Positions 27,520-36,424 of a stretch of DNA of 64,000 nucleotides are shown piece after piece (positions within the stretch are counted from its first letter, which is position 1; every line of letters begins with the position of its first letter). A program made the position numbers and the translations under genes. This stretch comes from Gemmatimonadaceae bacterium (GTDB lineage: Bacteria > Gemmatimonadota > Gemmatimonadetes > Gemmatimonadales > Gemmatimonadaceae): assembly GCA_025358925.1 (NCBI GenBank), contig JANYHT010000010.1:1-64000 (forward strand), given 5' to 3'. The notes below the pieces were generated by a model, which saw nothing but the letters and a program-made list of their open reading frames with translations, did no database searches and was not told the DNA's origin.

Positions 27520-28896
27520 TTACGCCGGCACCACCTCTGGCGCGAGTACGCGCGCCGTTACGCCATTCAATTTCCGATTCAGCTCACGTCGCAACAACAG
27601 CAAACTGATCACTGTCTGCCCCGTCACGGTGATCACGGACAACACCCACATTTGCTTCAGCTCAAAGCCGGCGCGGTGTGATAACCAAATGGCTGGCAGT
27701 GCAAAGGTGACAACACGTGTTGCACTGCTAATCATCGACGGTACCGTGTTGCCGAGTGCTTGAAACATGCCGCTGCAGGTGAAGATGATGCCTTGGGCAA
27801 CGAAATTCCACGAGATCACGTGCAGAAACTGCGTGCCCACACTGATAACCGCGGCGTCACTCGTAAACACTTGTAAAAGCCAATCGGCGCGCCACTGACA
27901 CAACAGTGTGGTGGCGAACATCGCGACGCTCCCAATCATGGCGGCTGAGCGAAATGTTTCGCGCGTGCGATCGGCGAGACCTGCGCCAACGTTTTGACCG
28001 GCAATCGGCGCGGCAGCGAATGCCACGGCCATCGCTGGCAAGAAGATGCCTTGCATGATGCGGGATCCTAAACCATACCCTGCTTGCGCCGACGCACCAA
28101 AATCACGAATGATGAAGTACGTGGTCGCCATCATGACAAACATCAATGCAAACTCGCCACCCGCAGGGAGGCCGATTTTCAGAATGCGTAGCCACGTCGC
28201 GAACTGCGCACGCATGAGTGACGTGTCGATGGACACGAATTTTTCGAGTCGCAAGAAATACGTCCACAGCATCACGACACCAACGCCAACGGCAATCGAA
28301 CTTGCGAGGCCGGCACCGGCGGTGCCCATCGGTTTGTGCGTGACCCATCCGGCGATCAGCACCGGCGCTAACAGTGCATTGAGTAGCACCGTAAACACTT
28401 GGACAATCATCATTGGTTTCGCGATGCCCGTGCCACGGAGCGCGGAGCCCAATGTGATCATCGCGAATTGCAAGGCCAGCGCGGGTAAGTACCATCGTAG
28501 GTAGGATGCGCCGGCCTCGCTCGTCGCAGCGCTCGCGCCAATGGCGTTCATGTATGCGCCGGAGAATGCGTAGCCTGCCGCGAGCGTGAGCACCGCGCAA
28601 AATGCAGCGAACACCAAGCTTTGATTGAATACGAGGTTCGCGTCGACCCGATCTTTGCGGCCCGCTGCGTGCGAGATGAGCACCATCGTCCCGACGCCTA
28701 AAATTTGCGTCAGTGCCATCACGATGAATTGCAGATTGCCGGCGGCGCTCACGCCGGCAATCGATGCTTCACCTAACTTCGCGACGAAGTACAAGTCGAC
28801 GAAATAGTACAGTGTCTGAAACACCATGCCCGCCGCCATCGGTGCGGCGAGCCGCAAGATGTGTTTGCTAATTGAGCCCTGCGTTAAGTCATGCAT
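27520..28896 (-). CDS. MATE-family efflux transporter
   Basis: Start at ATG 28896 (MHDLTQGSISKHILRLAAP); the ORF to 28932 would overlap the upstream gene further. About 458 residues and 12 predicted helices, with the family pattern LAAPMAAGMVFQTLYYFVDLYFVAKLG and GTGIAKPMMIVQ in the first half and PIAGQNVGAGL in the second. It expels cationic drugs or metabolites with Na+ or H+. It overlaps the DUF2239 gene by 8 bases and should be co-transcribed. Confidence 0.92.
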   Translation of the reverse strand: MHDLTQGSISKHILRLAAPMAAGMVFQTLYYFVDLYFVAKLGEASIAGVSAAGNLQFIVMALTQILGVGTMVLISHAAGRKDRVDANLVFNQSLVFAAFCAVLTLAAGYAFSGAYMNAIGASAATSEAGASYLRWYLPALALQFAMITLGSALRGTGIAKPMMIVQVFTVLLNALLAPVLIAGWVTHKPMGTAGAGLASSIAVGVGVVMLWTYFLRLEKFVSIDTSLMRAQFATWLRILKIGLPAGGEFALMFVMMATTYFIIRDFGASAQAGYGLGSRIMQGIFLPAMAVAFAAAPIAGQNVGAGLADRTRETFRSAAMIGSVAMFATTLLCQWRADWLLQVFTSDAAVISVGTQFLHVISWNFVAQGIIFTCSGMFQALGNTVPSMISSATRVVTFALPAIWLSHRAGFELKQMWVLSVITVTGQTVISLLLLRRELNRKLNGVTARVLAPEVVPA

Positions 28897-29536
28897 GGTG
28901 CGCATCCAGTTCGTGAAAGACTGCGTCGGCAAGTCGCGTCACATGCTCGCGAAGATCTTGTGGCCACGACGCTGCATAGTGGGCAAATCGCGAAGCGTCG
29001 CCCCCGAATAGGGCGCGTGTGGCTTCTTCGAACCCCGGCTGATTGCCTAACATCGCCGACATGAAGCGATATGTCGATTCTTGCGCGTGTCGACGGCGAT
29101 CTTTCCCGCCGCTCGCCATTCGCGCGTGCTCGACGAGCTTTCGCAACGTCACCGACGCACCACCCGGCTGTGATCCGAGCCACTCCCAATGCCTCGGTAA
29201 CAGCGTAATTTCGCGCGCCACAACGCCGAGCTTTGGTCGACCGCGTGTTGGTTTGGCGTCGTCGTCAGACATTGTCGTAGACGGCGTTTCGGTCGTCGCG
29301 CTCGGTAACGGAAACCGCGCGAGCACGTCGTCAAGCGTTCCACGAAGGTCGAGCTCGAGAGGCTCACTTGTTGCGTCATTTACGACGAGCACCGGTCCGC
29401 GAGCGCCGGCGTGCGTCGCGAGTTTCGCGGCATGCGCCACTTCGCGCGCGGTGCCGCTACCGATGGCGCGGACTCCGTCGAATGCCGTATATATGGGACT
29501 TGGTGCGTGAGTGAGGGCGGATGATTCGACGGACAT
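28889..29536 (-). CDS. DUF2239-family protein
   Basis: Start at ATG 29536 (MSVESSALTH). The 215-residue protein matches DUF2239: YTAFDGVRAIGSGTAREVAHA, a variable acidic linker, GRPKLGVVAREITLLPRHWEWL, GGASVTLRKLVEHAR, and the C-terminal FMSAMLGNQPGFEEATRALF. The family is a common stand-alone regulator-like protein with no known role. It heads the operon with the MATE exporter, behind a consensus promoter. Confidence 0.85.
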   Translation of the reverse strand: MSVESSALTHAPSPIYTAFDGVRAIGSGTAREVAHAAKLATHAGARGPVLVVNDATSEPLELDLRGTLDDVLARFPLPSATTETPSTTMSDDDAKPTRGRPKLGVVAREITLLPRHWEWLGSQPGGASVTLRKLVEHARMASGGKDRRRHAQESTYRFMSAMLGNQPGFEEATRALFGGDASRFAHYAASWPQDLREHVTRLADAVFHELDAHHA

Positions 29537-29573
29537 AGTCTCTGCTGGAAGGGGCGAAAATACACTGCGACGG

Positions 29574-29601
29574 ATTATATCCGGATAAATATCAATGTCA
29601 A
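29574..29601 (-). promoter_or_regulatory. Near-consensus sigma-70 promoter for DUF2239-MATE operon
   Basis: On the minus strand TTGACA (29601-29596) and TATAAT (29579-29574) are separated by 16 bases, both perfect hexamers. The region is strongly AT-rich against the GC-rich background. The start codon is at 29536, leaving about a 30-base leader. Confidence 0.75.
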
Positions 29602-29713
29602 TATTATACGGGTAAAATACTAAAAATGGTTGTCGTAGCCTTCCAACCATTGGGAAACTTTCGCTGTCCGACGTCGTAGCTGCGTACAGCCACTTTTCCT
29701 TGTTATCCGTCCG

Positions 29714-32293
29714 ATGCGCCGTTGCTTACCGATCCTGTTCCTTGCCGTCGCCGGCCCATCGCTGTCGGCAGCACAGGAGCACTCCGCGCCTGGGCCGAGT
29801 GCTGCACGCGAGGTGGCACGTGCGCCACGCTCACCACTGTTATTTGGTTCCGCGACGCGCACCACGCAGCCGCCGGTGCTTGACGGTCGCGACGACGATG
29901 TCGCGTGGAAATCGGCGCATGTCATTGATCAATTTCTGGAGTACGAACCCAATTCTGGCGCGACACCGCGATTTCGCACGGAGGTTCGCGTGCTGTATGA
30001 CGACAAGTATCTGTACGTGCTCGGCCGCATGTTTGACCCTGCACCCGACAGCATTGTGTCGTTGCTGTCGCGCCGAGACGTGCGTACAGAAAGTGAGCAG
30101 CTCAAGTTGGTGATTGATTCGTATCATGATCGACGCACTGCGTATCAGTTTGCCGTGAACCCGGCCGGTGTAAAGCGCGATTTTTATGTGTATGATGACA
30201 AGAACGAAGACGATACGTGGGACGCGGTGTGGGATGTTGCGACACGGATCGACTCGTTGGGATGGGTCGCCGAGTTTCGTATTCCGTTTAGCCAAATTCG
30301 ATTCAACAAAGAACGCGACAAGACATTTGGCCTGATGGTGGTCCGCGATATTGCACGCACCAAACAACGCATTTCGTGGCCGCTGCTACAGCGCGACATG
30401 CAGGGCTACGTCTCGCAAGCTGGTGAGATGGACGGTATCAACGGATTGCCGCAGCCTCGGCGTTTGGAAGTAAGTCCGTACGTGGTGACAAAAAACAGTA
30501 CGCGTCGTGATCCGTTGGGGGCGTACTCGACGCCGCAAGCGTTAGCGTTGGGCACTGATATGAAACTCGGCTTGGGTTCAAATCTGACGCTTGACGCGAC
30601 TATCAATCCTGATTTCGGTCAAGTGGAGGCCGATCCATCAGTGCTTAACTTGAGTGCGTTCGAACAATTCTTTGAAGAACGTCGATCGTTTTTTCTCGAA
30701 GGGGCGGGAATTTTTCAGTTTCGGACAGCGTGCAATGATATCGATCAGGGATGTACTGGATTGTTCTACTCGCGGCGCATTGGGCGTTCGCCGCAGTTAC
30801 GCGGTTTATACGGCAACGATGACAGCCCCAGCGCATCGGGCATTCTTGGCGCGACGAAACTGAGTGGACGACTGGCGAGTGGATTGTCTGTCGGCATGTT
30901 GGCGGCGGTGACTGAACGCGAGCTCGGCGGTGAACAGCGCACGTTAGAGCCGCAAAGCACCTATGTGGTTGCCCGGTTGAGCCAAGACCTTCGCCGAGGA
31001 CAAACGGGTATTGGCCTGATGCTGACCGGCGTTGATTGATCACTCGATCAATGGAGCGCGCCATATTTGCGCAACAACGCCGTTACGGGTGGTCTCGATA
31101 TGCGACATCGGTTTGGTAGCAACAATTACGAGGTGTCGGCGAATGTGGCGGCGAGTCGTGTTGCCGGTTCGGCGGCGGCGATTGCGGCGACGCAGCGCAA
31201 TAGTGTGCATCAGTACAACCGACCGGATGATGCGCTGGAATACGACCCCACGCGGACGGCGCTGTCGGGCGATCTCGCACGCATTTCACTGAGCAAGTTT
31301 GGTGGCGGAATTACTCGATTTCAGTCAGTATTTCAGCGTTTCTCGCCCGGCTTTGAGTCTAATGATGTTGGGTTTCAATCACGCGCTGACGAGCAGCTAT
31401 TTCGCAATTGGTTCTCGTTGCAGTACACGAAGCCGCGTTTATTTTATCGCCGCCTGCAGGCCAATTTTAATACGACCAACACGTGGAATACGGCGGGCTT
31501 GGCGCTTGGACAGAGTGTCAATACGAACGTGCATAGCGAGTTAAACAACACGTGGTGGATTCACGCGGGCGGCAATCTGGAGGGTCTTACCGCAACGTAT
31601 GATGATCGTGTGGCGCGTGGTGGTCCGGCGGTACGTCAGAGTCGGTCGTGGAGTATGTGGGGCGGCGTGGAGTTTGATCGTCGGAAGTGGCTGACGCCGG
31701 TTGTGTTCACAGGCGCACATCAAGGTGACGCGGGCAAGTCGTCCGGGTGGTGGATCAACCCGTCGTTGAATGTGCGCGTTGCTTCACGGATCTCTGCGTC
31801 GGTCGGAGCGAATTACAATCACGAGGTCAACGACGCGCAGTGGTTCACGAATGTTGCATCGACAACGGGCGGACCAACCCGCTACACATTTGCGCGATTA
31901 GATCAGACCACGGTGAGCATGACGGGGCGCATCAACTACACCGCCTCACCAACCCTCTCGCTGCAACTGTACGCACAACCGTTTGTGAGCACGGGCGACT
32001 ACAGCGACTGGCGCGAGCTGAAGGATCCACGCGCCGCTGCGTATTCCGATCGGTTTACGCGCTACAGCACGTCGCGGCCCAGCGGATTTAATGTTCGTGA
32101 TTTCAATTCCAACACGGTCATTCGGTGGGAATATCGACCGGCGTCAACGCTCTTTTTTGTGTGGCAGCAGGGGCGCGATGGCAGTGATGCAACGGCCACG
32201 GGTTTCAAGTTTCGGCGCGACGTGTCTGGGGTGTTCGACTTACATCCGATGAACACGTTTTTGATCAAGGCGAGCTTTTGGTTTACTCCGTAG
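29714..32293 (+). pseudogene. DUF5916/CBM9-like outer-membrane protein interrupted by one in-frame TGA
   Basis: The intact reading would be about 859 residues: signal peptide (ILFLAVAGPSLSAA), a CBM9-like N-terminal domain (LDGRDDDVAWKSAHVIDQF, RTEVRVLYDDKYLYVLGRM) and a beta-barrel DUF5916 domain ending in an aromatic FWFTP. Codon 442 is TGA at 31037-31039. The frame then continues as SLDQWSAPYLRNNAVTGG to 32293 with no shift, a seamless family match. The family has an Arg or similar there; CGA to TGA is a one-base change. Either a nonsense mutation or a sequencing error. Two proteins (start TTG 31067 for the second) are unlikely to fold separately. Confidence 0.8.
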
Positions 32294-33005
32294 CTCCCCG
32301 CAAACTACTCAACAACATCGCGTCACCCGACTTCTGAATTCGAAACAGAAAGTTCTGCTCCACCAGCTGTCGCACTGGTCGACCCGCTAGTTTAGCGGGT
32401 CGAAATTTCATATGCAGCAACGCGTCACGCACCGCATCGACAAATGCAGTATCGCTTGGCGCCATGACGTGAAATGACGAAATATCCGGACGCCCGGTGG
32501 TATCGACCACAAATTGTGCGATGACGCCACCTTGCACGCCTTTCGCCAATAAGTGTGCGGGATAGACCGGACCGATGCTTGTAGGATCGCGCTCTGCAAC
32601 GGAGTCCACCTCGACTTCCGACAAGACACGAATCACTTCCGGTGCAGCAACGACCGGCTCGCTCGCGATGTCGCCACCGATGCGCGGGGCGGGCACAGGA
32701 TTGAGAAGCTCGTCAACATTCGCGGCCAGCGTGTGCGGCACAGGCGCAACGGGCTGTCCACCAAGGCCAATAAAATTCACATGCTCCGGCGCGCTATGAA
32801 CGATGGGTCGAACAAACGGCGCGAGGAATGATGGATTTCCCGAGAGCTGCTGCCGTGGTTGCTGATGCGCATATGCCCAGACGAGTGTGAGTGCCAGGAC
32901 GCACGAGGCTTGCGCGCTCACACTCAGAACCAGCTGCGCGACATGACGCAACGTGGTGCGTCGTGTCGACTCCAGTAGCGTAATCCGCATCGCGTGCGTG
33001 GGCAT
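32283..33005 (-). CDS. TonB-family energy transducer
   Basis: Start at ATG 33005 (MPTHAMRITLLESTRR). About 240 residues: short N-terminus, one membrane helix (LSVSAQASCVLALTLVWAYA), a Pro-rich middle (PVAPVPHTL, LLNPVPAPRIGG), and the TonB C-terminal domain (YPAHLLAKGVQGGVIAQFVVDTTGRPDISSF, LLHMKFRPAKLAGRPVRQLVEQNFLF). It spans the periplasm to energise outer-membrane receptors or secretion. It follows the FKBP lipoprotein by 19 bases and overlaps the convergent DUF5916 gene end. Confidence 0.88.
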   Translation of the reverse strand: MPTHAMRITLLESTRRTTLRHVAQLVLSVSAQASCVLALTLVWAYAHQQPRQQLSGNPSFLAPFVRPIVHSAPEHVNFIGLGGQPVAPVPHTLAANVDELLNPVPAPRIGGDIASEPVVAAPEVIRVLSEVEVDSVAERDPTSIGPVYPAHLLAKGVQGGVIAQFVVDTTGRPDISSFHVMAPSDTAFVDAVRDALLHMKFRPAKLAGRPVRQLVEQNFLFRIQKSGDAMLLSSLRGATE

Positions 33006-33024
33006 TGCGTTTTGTCGCACCGCG

Positions 33025-33573
33025 TTACTTCGCGGCACTGACGGCAGCCCACGCGGCGCACGCGGGTGGAGGCGCTTGCTGTCCACGCGGCGTCGCGTCA
33101 GTCCGTGGTAAGGTGTCGGCAACGGCCATCAGTTCGACATCAAAAATGAGCTCAGCTTTGGCTGGAATGGCAGGAGGTCGGCCAATTTCTCCGTACGCAA
33201 GCTGGTATGGAATAAACAATCGCCGCTGACCACCCACACGCATTCCTTCAAAGCCAACATCCCATCCAGCAATCACGCGACGCGCGCCCTGTGCAAACGC
33301 AATCGGCGCACGAGGCCTTCCGTCGGGCGTGGTATCGCGCGATGAATCAAACTTCGTCCCGTTGGTAAGCCATCCGGTGTAGTGCGCATATACACATTTG
33401 CGTGACGCCATCACCGCGCCGGTCCCGAGTTTTGCGTCGATCGAGCGCAGCGCGAACAGCGTGGCGGGCTTGCCCTCGAGTGATGGAATGGATTGCGGTA
33501 ACGGCGCCGTGCGGTGGATCACACACGCACTCATGTTCGCCGTGAGCATGACGAGCAGTACGGTTGATTTCAT
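33025..33573 (-). CDS. FKBP-type peptidyl-prolyl isomerase, likely lipoprotein
   Basis: Start at ATG 33573 (MKSTVLLVMLTANMSAC). The leader ends at a possible lipobox MSAC, weaker than consensus. The FKBP domain is clear: YAHYTGWLTNGTKFDSSRD, GWDVGFEGMRVGGQRRLFIPYQLAYGE and PAKAELIFDVEL. It should speed proline isomerisation in the periplasm. The Pro/Ala/Cys tail after it is not part of the fold. Co-transcribed with the TonB gene. Confidence 0.87.
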   Translation of the reverse strand: MKSTVLLVMLTANMSACVIHRTAPLPQSIPSLEGKPATLFALRSIDAKLGTGAVMASRKCVYAHYTGWLTNGTKFDSSRDTTPDGRPRAPIAFAQGARRVIAGWDVGFEGMRVGGQRRLFIPYQLAYGEIGRPPAIPAKAELIFDVELMAVADTLPRTDATPRGQQAPPPACAAWAAVSAAK

Positions 33574-33663
33574 GAAACGAACGTACATCGTTGTTATACG
33601 AAACGTGAGCCGCGAAGGGAAACGGGCACCGGCGTAGCGCCCATACGCGAATACTAGCGGCGG

Positions 33664-34128
33664 TCAGCGGTCGCGCCGCAATTCTTGAATGTGCTCGTTC
33701 AGGAAATAGTGCGATAACGTCTCGTCAGGCAGTGCCTCTGCGCCATCAATCACGCCCACACACGACGCCGTCCCACAGAGACACGTAAACGGCGTCGCCA
33801 TGCGCCACTCCGTGGAGGGGTAGAAAAAACCGAGCTCTTCACCCTTCGGGATATCGCGAATGGCAATCACCGCAAACGACGTCGTGTCGACAATGACATT
33901 TGGATCGCACGAATGATTGAGGTATGTCAGTAACCCCAGCCCATCAATATGCCGATGCGCGGAGATCTGTACGGTGTATTTGCTCGGCGCATCAACCTCT
34001 TCGTATCCAATAATTGGCGCGATCACCTCGCCGGCTTGCACGTTCTTCCCGGCGACAATACGCTTGCCCTTGAGATCATCGTCAGGCATCACCATCAGCG
34101 AGTAGGCCTGCGACGTCGATTCAATCAT
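33664..34128 (-). CDS. SET-domain protein methyltransferase (stand-alone)
   Basis: The 154-residue protein has the SET core: GLLTYLNHSCDPNVIV (the NHS-C-x-P-N SAM/substrate motif), FAVIAIRDIPKGEELGFFYPS, and a post-SET Cys cluster CLCGTASCVG. Most bacterial SET proteins methylate lysine side chains or lysine-like amines. It is the last gene of the four-gene ATP-grasp operon; its ATG overlaps the TGA of the membrane gene (ATGA). It is a relative of the SET domain fused to the second ATP-grasp, so the operon carries two SET domains. Confidence 0.88.
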   Translation of the reverse strand: MIESTSQAYSLMVMPDDDLKGKRIVAGKNVQAGEVIAPIIGYEEVDAPSKYTVQISAHRHIDGLGLLTYLNHSCDPNVIVDTTSFAVIAIRDIPKGEELGFFYPSTEWRMATPFTCLCGTASCVGVIDGAEALPDETLSHYFLNEHIQELRRDR

Positions 34129-34994
34129 GATGAAACCTCATCGGTTGGTATGCGGCGCAGAATATCTTTCAGCGCACTGAGTCGTTGAATGGTGTACGGA
34201 ACGGTTTCAAGTCCGGCGGCAAATTTCAGAATGTAATTGTAAATCACGATGATACCGCCAACCTGTAGCGTTGTGCGTCCCATGCTGGTCGTCACCAAAA
34301 GTGATCCAGTGATCACAAGGAGCACGAGCACTTCCGTCGCGCCAAAATTCCACGCCTCTTGATCGGATAGACGAATTTGCCAACGACGCAGCGCGTGATA
34401 ATGCGTGGTGATTGCGGTCGCGTCAGTACCAGCAATGATGTCCACTTGTTTTTCCAGCTCGTCGTGTTTGCCTTGGCTGAGCCGCATCGTTGCGCGTCCG
34501 TACACACCACTTAACAACAGCACCGGCAGTAACACACCGAGGCAAATCAGCGTGACGGTACTGTCATAGAGGTAGAGAATGACCAGCGAGCCAATGACGT
34601 TGTAGAGCGCTTCAATGACGTAGTTAAAATCAAATTCAAGAAAATCCACCACCTGTCGCGCGAGCGTCGAGTGCGCACTGAGTTTGGACACGTCACGTTG
34701 CGCACCACTGCGGACCAGCACCCGCGTCACAAATGACGTGTAAATCGCCGTAAAGGTGCGCGTGTCATACATGTGCCGCGCCGTACCAATGAGCAACCAC
34801 GCGAGGTGTACCACTGTGAGGCGAATAAGACCGCTGTAATGACCGGCCAGTAACCCGTCGACCGCGACGCCCAAAAAATATGGACGCATCAACGTGCCCA
34901 GCATCTCCAGCGCAAACAACGTGTACGTCAGCGCGAGTTGATACCGAAACTCGTGAAGCACGCGCGTGATAGACGTGGTCCGAATTTCGGTCAT
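34125..34994 (-). CDS. Stand-alone six-helix ABC exporter membrane domain (no ATPase)
   Basis: Start at ATG 34994 (MTEIRTTSITRVLHEFRYQL), overlapping the upstream TGA as ATGA. About 289 residues with six helices in an ABC exporter (type IV) pattern and coupling regions, for example VDFLEFDFNYVIEALYNVIGSLVILYLYD and GRATMRLSQGKHDELEKQVDII. There is no Walker A, signature or Walker B anywhere in it, and no ATPase gene in the operon. It resembles the ABC_membrane_3-type six-helix domain found alone in some bacteria. It may need an ATPase encoded elsewhere or act as a different carrier. Confidence 0.8.
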   Translation of the reverse strand: MTEIRTTSITRVLHEFRYQLALTYTLFALEMLGTLMRPYFLGVAVDGLLAGHYSGLIRLTVVHLAWLLIGTARHMYDTRTFTAIYTSFVTRVLVRSGAQRDVSKLSAHSTLARQVVDFLEFDFNYVIEALYNVIGSLVILYLYDSTVTLICLGVLLPVLLLSGVYGRATMRLSQGKHDELEKQVDIIAGTDATAITTHYHALRRWQIRLSDQEAWNFGATEVLVLLVITGSLLVTTSMGRTTLQVGGIIVIYNYILKFAAGLETVPYTIQRLSALKDILRRIPTDEVSS

Positions 34995-36424
34995 TCGGAT
35001 CTCATCGCGGCCTCGCGCGCGCTTACGGAATTGCCAGCTGCACCGCGCACCGTACCTCGACAGCGTGCAGCGCCACAGCTGCATTGAAACGGTTCGCTTT
35101 GCTCGTTCATCATCATGCCATAGTCCAGCGTGAGCTCCTCACCCTTCGCAATAGCGCGCACCGCAACCACGTTGAGCCCCACATACACGGTGCTTGGGTC
35201 ACACGAATGATTTTGCGGTGACCACGCCCGCGGGTCCGTATCCCACAAGGCATACACCTCGGCGCTCAACGGATACGCGTATCGACGGAATGCCCGCTGA
35301 TCGTCGCTGCTCCAGTCGGCGTACACGTGACGCTGCGTCACGATACGATGCGCGCGGCCTTCGCCGCGATAGACCACGCCCCCTTTGGGTAACGCCTGTG
35401 TGGCAAAAATTCCGTAGCCAGAGACGCCGTTGCCTTGCACACGGTACGCTGGCTGACGGATCGCGTGACGCGCCAGACCCTCGGAGATTATCCACGTGGC
35501 AAATCCCGCTTGGCCGATACCGTCATAGCGCAGGATATGATCGGCAGAGCCTTCATATCCATCAGCGTAAAATACCGAGCAGGTGAAATTGACTTCGAGA
35601 AAAAATAATTCGCCGGCTGCGTTCATGCGAAAGTCCATGCGCGCATATCCAACGCCACCAAAGGCCGCGAACACGCGTTGCGCGGCGCCTTGCAGTTGTG
35701 CTCGCAGCGCATCGTCGTGGACGGGCACGTTGGCATTCGGATGCAAGTCCGACGTCTTGAGCGCATAGGTTTTATACAACGTGCCTTCGGGAAACTGATA
35801 TTCGACCGGCATCAATGCACGCGCGGGCGCACATTCATTTGTACTACCCAGCACCAATACCGTAAACTCGCGGCCGGCGATGTACTCCTCGACCAAAAGC
35901 TCGTCGTATTCGTCCAGCAGCTGACTGACCTGCGTCACCAACTCGCGTTCGTCACGCACGAACGAATGCGCGTCGATGCCTAAGCTGTCACCAGCGTGTG
36001 ACGGCTTGACAAACAATGGAAATTGCAGTCGCGTCGCGACGTCGTGTGCGTCAGCCACAGTGCGCACCAACCCATGTGCCGGCGTGCGTACATCGGCCGT
36101 ATACGCGACGTACTTCATCAAGGCCTTGGACGGATCGTACAGGTGCGCTGGCGGACCCGTGTACGGCAGATTGAGCAGGTCAAGCGAATAGATAACGTCG
36201 ATGGACGGCACGTCCCAATCCAAATAGCCTTCGCACAAATTGACGAAAATATCGTAGCCCTCGCGAGACAATCGCTTGAGCTGTTTATATGTGGTCAACT
36301 TGTTCAATGCGACGTGATGCACTGTGTGTTGCGGCAAGAGCGCGGAGAGATCACGCGCCGGATCGTAGTTGCCGTAGTCAATCGCGGACGACGAATAGTC
36401 CGGCTGCAACACACACACCTTCAT
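34991..36424 (-). CDS. ATP-grasp ligase fused to SET methyltransferase domain
   Basis: The 477-residue protein combines two enzymes. Residues about 1-315 form a D-Ala-D-Ala-ligase-like ATP-grasp: LFVKPSHAGDSLGI (ATP lysine and small loop), LVEEYIAGREFTVLVLGS, GGVGYARMDFRM and FFLEVNFTCSVF (metal site). Residues about 330-460 form a SET domain: GYGIFATQALPKGGVVYRGEG, PQNHSCDPSTVYVG, GEELTLDYG and post-SET CSCGAARCRG. Fusing amide-bond formation to methylation in one chain implies both act on the same product. ATG 36424 overlaps the upstream ATP-grasp stop (ATGA). The substrate is unknown. Confidence 0.85.
   Translation of the reverse strand: MKVCVLQPDYSSSAIDYGNYDPARDLSALLPQHTVHHVALNKLTTYKQLKRLSREGYDIFVNLCEGYLDWDVPSIDVIYSLDLLNLPYTGPPAHLYDPSKALMKYVAYTADVRTPAHGLVRTVADAHDVATRLQFPLFVKPSHAGDSLGIDAHSFVRDERELVTQVSQLLDEYDELLVEEYIAGREFTVLVLGSTNECAPARALMPVEYQFPEGTLYKTYALKTSDLHPNANVPVHDDALRAQLQGAAQRVFAAFGGVGYARMDFRMNAAGELFFLEVNFTCSVFYADGYEGSADHILRYDGIGQAGFATWIISEGLARHAIRQPAYRVQGNGVSGYGIFATQALPKGGVVYRGEGRAHRIVTQRHVYADWSSDDQRAFRRYAYPLSAEVYALWDTDPRAWSPQNHSCDPSTVYVGLNVVAVRAIAKGEELTLDYGMMMNEQSEPFQCSCGAARCRGTVRGAAGNSVSAREAAMRSE

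Noticed and set aside
31037-31039. Selenocysteine codon in the DUF5916 gene
   Set aside because: No SECIS-like hairpin right after TGA, and the family has no Cys at this position.
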